This document shows, one piece after another, positions 60,013 to 64,000 of a DNA stretch of 64,000 nt. Every line of letters starts with the position of its first letter. The first letter of the stretch is position 1. The DNA comes from Lytechinus variegatus (lineage: Eukaryota > Echinodermata > Echinoidea > Temnopleuroida > Toxopneustidae). Made by a program: the position numbers and the translations under genes. The notes beneath the pieces are model-generated. The model saw only the letters and a program-made list of their open reading frames with translations, was not told the DNA's origin and did no database searches. The stretch lies in assembly GCF_018143015.1 (NCBI RefSeq), contig NC_054757.1:23389785-23453784 (forward strand), given 5' to 3'.

Positions 60013-60110
60013 CTTTCTCCGTCGCATACGATGCATCAACCCCTCCACATCAGCGTTCCATAGCACCGCCCCTGCTACAATCAGTGTATCATAGTCCCCT
60101 CCCATCCAGG
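60013..60110 (-). CDS. Candidate internal or first exon, gene unknown
   Basis: On the minus strand 32 codons read WMGGDYDTLIVAGAVLW then NADVEGLMHRMRRRK and end in a good donor (AGAAAG/GTAACC). The acceptor (CGAGTAACAG) has little pyrimidine tract, so the exon could instead start at the ATG. The sequence looks like protein with a hydrophobic segment before a basic one, but I recognise no family and find no neighbouring exon in the window. Confidence 0.35.
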
Positions 60111-61018
60111 CTGTTACTCGGAATTACGCTTTCAATTATTTAACAGTTCGCGGTTCAAAAGGACAAATCTAGACCTACATCTCTCATATATCCAATTACG
60201 ACGAGGATTCTTATTGATACCCAAGTAACACAGGCTAGGACTGATCAACTTAACACTCACTTGCCTCCCATCATGTCTTTAATTTCGATCGCCATCAAAT
60301 AAACTAAAGGGATGCAACCGTTACTGTCTCTGTAAATTAAATGGGGGGGGGGCAGATTGTTGGATTGTATCGAATATAAAGTTCAATTCTGTTTTCCCAA
60401 TTACCAATATTATTGCACGTCAGGAAAATACGAGTCTGTAAAGGCAATGTATAATATCAAACGTGAATGTGGGGCAAAAAGAGTTCATGCAGGAGGACAC
60501 TGAAAATTCCACAGTAGCAGCGCCTGATGGTTTGATAGGGGTGTATAAAAGGGCGGGTGGGCAGGACGCCCTCTATAAAGTTTTTTTTTATAGAAATGAA
60601 TTACAGGGGTATTATAGAGCTACATGGGTCGGATCTCTTCCTTTTATACTTGTCTTTCTTACTCTTCTTCTCTCCCCCGATATTTTAGACATCATAAAGG
60701 GATGCTCGTCCAATGCCCCCCATTTTTGGCGCCGTTCCTGAAATATATAGAGCAACCGATTCTGTAGAACGGCTATAAATGATATTCCAAATTAAGAAGT
60801 CCACTCAAACCGGAATAATGGGCCTCCTTTCCCTGCTGAAAGTCACGTGGAGGTCATGAACTAACACAAAAGAAAGAGGGTAAGATAACCTATTTCTAGT
60901 CTTGTTACAAAATACTGAAGCCATCTTTAAAAGGCAATTTTAATTTGAGCCATGGTGTTGCTTTATTTCACCTGATTGTTTAGAAATCATGATAAATGAT
61001 TTTAAGCGAGAACCAGAG
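60111..61018. other. No supported gene
   Basis: A GTATAAAAGG word at about 60541 sits inside an open frame (60463-60741), but no domain or splice support exists for either. Confidence 0.4.
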
Positions 61019-61180
61019 GAATGATGGTTTAATTCCTCTCCGAGGGACCGGGTAATGAGGATAAGTGCCTTTCTAAAGGGCACTAGCGCACCAAGTCGAC
61101 TCGAACCCGGGTCACGGATTGCGAAACTACAACGCCCGAGCTGTTTCGCCTCCTCGAATTTCTCCTGATGTTTCCTGCTG
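61019..61180 (-). mobile_element. tRNA-type SINE, third family, minus orientation
   Basis: The minus strand has CCGGGTTCGAGTCGACTTGG (B box), TAGTGCCCTTTAGAAAGGCA, CTTATCCTCATTACCCGGTC and CCTCGGAGAGGAATTAAACC. The A box region (AACAGCTCGGGCGTTG) is poorly kept. The body differs from the other two SINE types here. Confidence 0.6.
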
Positions 61181-61997
61181 AATTCGGAACATTAGACATT
61201 TTTTCATTAACTGATGCCCTCGACATTATCGAGGAAAGGGATGTTTGGAACATCCACCTCTGTTTAATTTGCATCTGCCCATCTTATAGCGAACAGTATA
61301 CTCCTGAGTCCTGACTGCTTGATGAACACTGTATGCATAAGATGTAACACTCAGATCAGAGAGGTGGACAGATATACCTCGTGTAAAGGTAGATGGTCAT
61401 TATGATTCTGAGAAGTAGAGAGAGAGAGAGAGGGAGGAGAGGAGGAGGGGGGGGGGGCGCTAGGAGGGGAGAGAGCGTGCGAACGACGAGAGGGATTATG
61501 AATACGGATTAAGCAATATATCAATCTTTCTTGACCACCACAGTGACTTCACTCTCCTTTTCCTATTGAGGTGTAAGGGATTTGATGAGAAGCTTTGAAA
61601 CCTTGTTTCCTCAATTTGGCACTTATTAATTTTCGTGTAAACGTTGCTCTTTATGATAATCAATGAATGATTGGAGTTCTGATAGTCACTATGAGGGTTG
61701 CGGGGATGTCGTTACATTTCTCAAGCACGCGAAAACAAGGAGAACCACCCCCCCGCAAATTAAAAATTGAACACGCCTTAACCCCAAACTTTACGGAGTG
61801 CCTTTTTAATCCTGCCAGGAATAGAAATGCTAACTGATGAGCGCCTAATCACCGGTAATGCGATTAGGGATTCGGACTGCATCACGGCCAAGTCTCTGCC
61901 ACTCCTTACTCGAGGATGAAGACGGATTAAAGCTGTTGAGGTGGAGAGGTTGAGAGCAAGCTGTGACACGTGAGATCTTCATTGCGACGGTCTGGAA
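61181..61997. other. No gene seen; GA/GGGA-rich run
   Basis: A purine-rich simple repeat (GAGAGAGAGAGGGAGGAG) occupies about 61418-61460. The rest is unassigned. Confidence 0.45.
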
Positions 61998-62600
61998 TTA
62001 AAGGGACGCTCCGGGCTGAGAATAATATGACTTAAACAGATCAAGAAAATTCAGACAAACAAAACACTGAAAATTTGAACGAAATCGGACTAGGAATATC
62101 AAAGTTATGGCATTTTAAAGATTTGCATTATACTGGTGAAACATTTCTAGGCAGTCTTCATGAATATTCAATGAGCAACTTGATGATGTCATATCCCCAC
62201 TTGTTCTTTTGCATTTTATTATATGAAATTAGGTTTATTCAAATTTCTTCTACCAAGAACTGAATAAAATTGGATTGACGACTGATAGTGCATTAGATAT
62301 TCATTGCTGCAACTTATTATAAAGGAGACACATTATTCACACATGTATGAAAAAATGAAACAATTACGATTTCATGTAATAACAAATGAAAAAGGAAAGT
62401 GGGGATGTAACGTCATCAACCCACCTAATGAATATTCATGATGGCGTGCATATATTTTCAAAAAAATATTGCTTAACTTTAAAATTCAATAACTTATTTA
62501 TTTGCTATCCGATTTTGATGAAACTTTCAGCATTTAGCTCTGTGAACCTTACTCTATCTATTTAGATGTAAGTATTTTCAGCCCGGAGTACCCCTTTAAA
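61998..62600. mobile_element. MITE of about 600 bp (TTAAAGGGACGCTCCGGGCT ends)
   Basis: TTAAAGGGACGCTCCGGGCT at the left and AGCCCGGAGTACCCCTTTAA at the right are inverted. CGAAATCGGACTAGGAATAT pairs weakly with the ATCCGATTTTGATGAAACTT stretch. It has no coding content. Confidence 0.8.
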
Positions 62601-64000
62601 GCTTACTGTCAGGTAGGAGACACCGTGTTTACTGAAAGACTAGAAGATGATGAAAAAGGGAACACCAAAACAACAAGACAGAAGAAGCACATAAGAGCTT
62701 ATAAACACGACACTTTGTATCGTAAACAACTGCGGAACTAAAAAGATGTAAGGAAGGAAAGGGGAAGGGCGCTTGGAGTGAATGAAATGTGTTCGGGGTG
62801 AAAGAGAAAAGGGGGAATAGGCAGGGAAGTATGGGAGGTTTTCTGGTATAAGCGTAAACCGCAAAATCAATACCTTATATCAACATGACGACATGTATTA
62901 TTTTAGAAGTCGACTTGAGAATATATATCATGCCACCATGAATACATGTAACCTTTTAGACGTCGATTGGTATGTCTTTTCACATCATTAACTGGTCGAC
63001 ATGATAACTAATTGTGTCGTAAACAGAATTTTTATCCCAATCTATATATGTAGATATGAGAAGTTGTTATAGGGATTACTCCTTCAAGGTTCATTTCTCC
63101 AGTTTAACCTGAAAAGGCAAATTGTAATAACATCGGCCAATAACAAACGTTACATATAATCAAATTTCTGAGATGCTTTGTTAGAACATCATTGTATCCA
63201 TTCTTCGCATGGAAATTAAAACTTTATTTTTACGATTGTAGTTAACAGTGTAGTGAACTATGTATCACAGTGACATTACTGTGTGGTGCACACCATATGT
63301 GACTGTGTGGCTTATACTAATACTCCATCTCCGCATTAAAAGTAAACCTTGTTAAAAATTCATCTCGATTATTATTCTTTTTTTTTAATAGAAAAATGCA
63401 TTTTCTAAGCTGTACTCCGGTCGAGGAAAAACGCATGAATATCAATTTAAAATGAAGTAGAATAGGCATCTTGGATTATAAAGGTTTTCTCATGTTTCAT
63501 GAATTTCATTATGTTTATTGACAAATCAAATCACTAGTAATCTTTGTAATCCAAGTCTTACTGATTCGAAACCTGAGCTTTTTCAATCTAGATTTACGCG
63601 AATCACAAAATCCCAGCTATATCCTTGATGCTTCCTCGCATTGTATCGTATCGAAGTTTTTGCTTATTTAATGTCACCCACCTGACTTGCCCACTCACGT
63701 TTTTATTTAGTTGTACTTCATTTATATACGCTTTCCATAGTAAGTAAAAACACTTTCTACCTAAAAAAAACCTGCTCATTTAATAATAAACATAGAGACT
63801 TTTATTTTGTATGTGCCTGATACGAACCACCTTATCAAGAAATGTGCCAAAATGTTCCTTTCCGTATTGCCAGTGTTTTTATAATTACTTGTATCTTGGT
63901 ACGATGTATAATCAATAATTCGAAAAAAATTGTCAATCATTGCTGGTTTTACGTCGCAATAAACATGATTGTAATTTCTTTAACTGTATATGTGTTCAAA
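62601..64000. other. No gene seen
   Basis: AT-rich sequence to the window end. I find no exon, repeat pair or RNA gene. Confidence 0.4.

Noticed and set aside
60463-60741. 92-codon plus-strand frame
   Set aside because: No domain, no splice signals and low-complexity hydrophobic end; composition alone explains it.

Overview
The window looks like nuclear DNA from a marine invertebrate deuterostome, most likely an echinoderm of the sea-urchin type. It is AT-rich and its genes are cut by introns. Three orthologues of conserved animal genes can be assembled exon by exon, and short inverted-repeat transposons, tRNA-derived SINEs and fold-back elements with about 15-bp word arms fill introns and spacers. 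The species call is inference. I saw no reverse transcriptase, capsid or envelope reading frame, no CRISPR array and no rRNA.

Layout. 1-7.4 kb: no convincing gene; a 660-bp CAT-type triplet array, a SINE and several MITEs. 7.4-14.4 kb (minus): ATAD1/Msp1, seven coding exons, with a CpG-rich 5' end near 14.2-14.4 kb. 15.3-19.3 kb (minus): a spliced gene with a coiled-coil region and a DDE-transposase-like exon, which may be an intact or domesticated transposon gene. 19.8-25 kb: a weak exon candidate, two small ORFs and a SINE whose head resembles 7SL RNA. 26.2-32.7 kb (minus): GHITM, seven coding exons, with several elements in its introns. 33-40 kb: large fold-back elements (one with a perfect 9-bp target duplication) and a 520-bp TAC array. 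40.3-43.6 kb (plus): PPM1K, four coding exons. 43.7-64 kb: no supported gene except one possible exon near 60 kb; mostly MITEs, SINE and LINE tails, and a nested element with a 163-bp tandem repeat.

The three recognisable genes all encode mitochondrial proteins: ATAD1 extracts mislocalised tail-anchored proteins from the outer membrane, GHITM is an inner-membrane protein of the BAX-inhibitor-1 family, and PPM1K is the matrix phosphatase of the branched-chain ketoacid dehydrogenase complex. In human, ATAD1 and GHITM both lie in 10q23 and PPM1K in 4q22, two regions that share ohnologues. The linkage here therefore probably reflects an old chromosome segment rather than a functional operon.

The most unusual points are the decayed partial exon duplications inside both ATAD1 and GHITM, the 7SL-like SINE, the several MITE families with different interiors but similar outer ends, the fold-back element touching a PPM1K splice donor, and the uncharacterised DDE-like gene.
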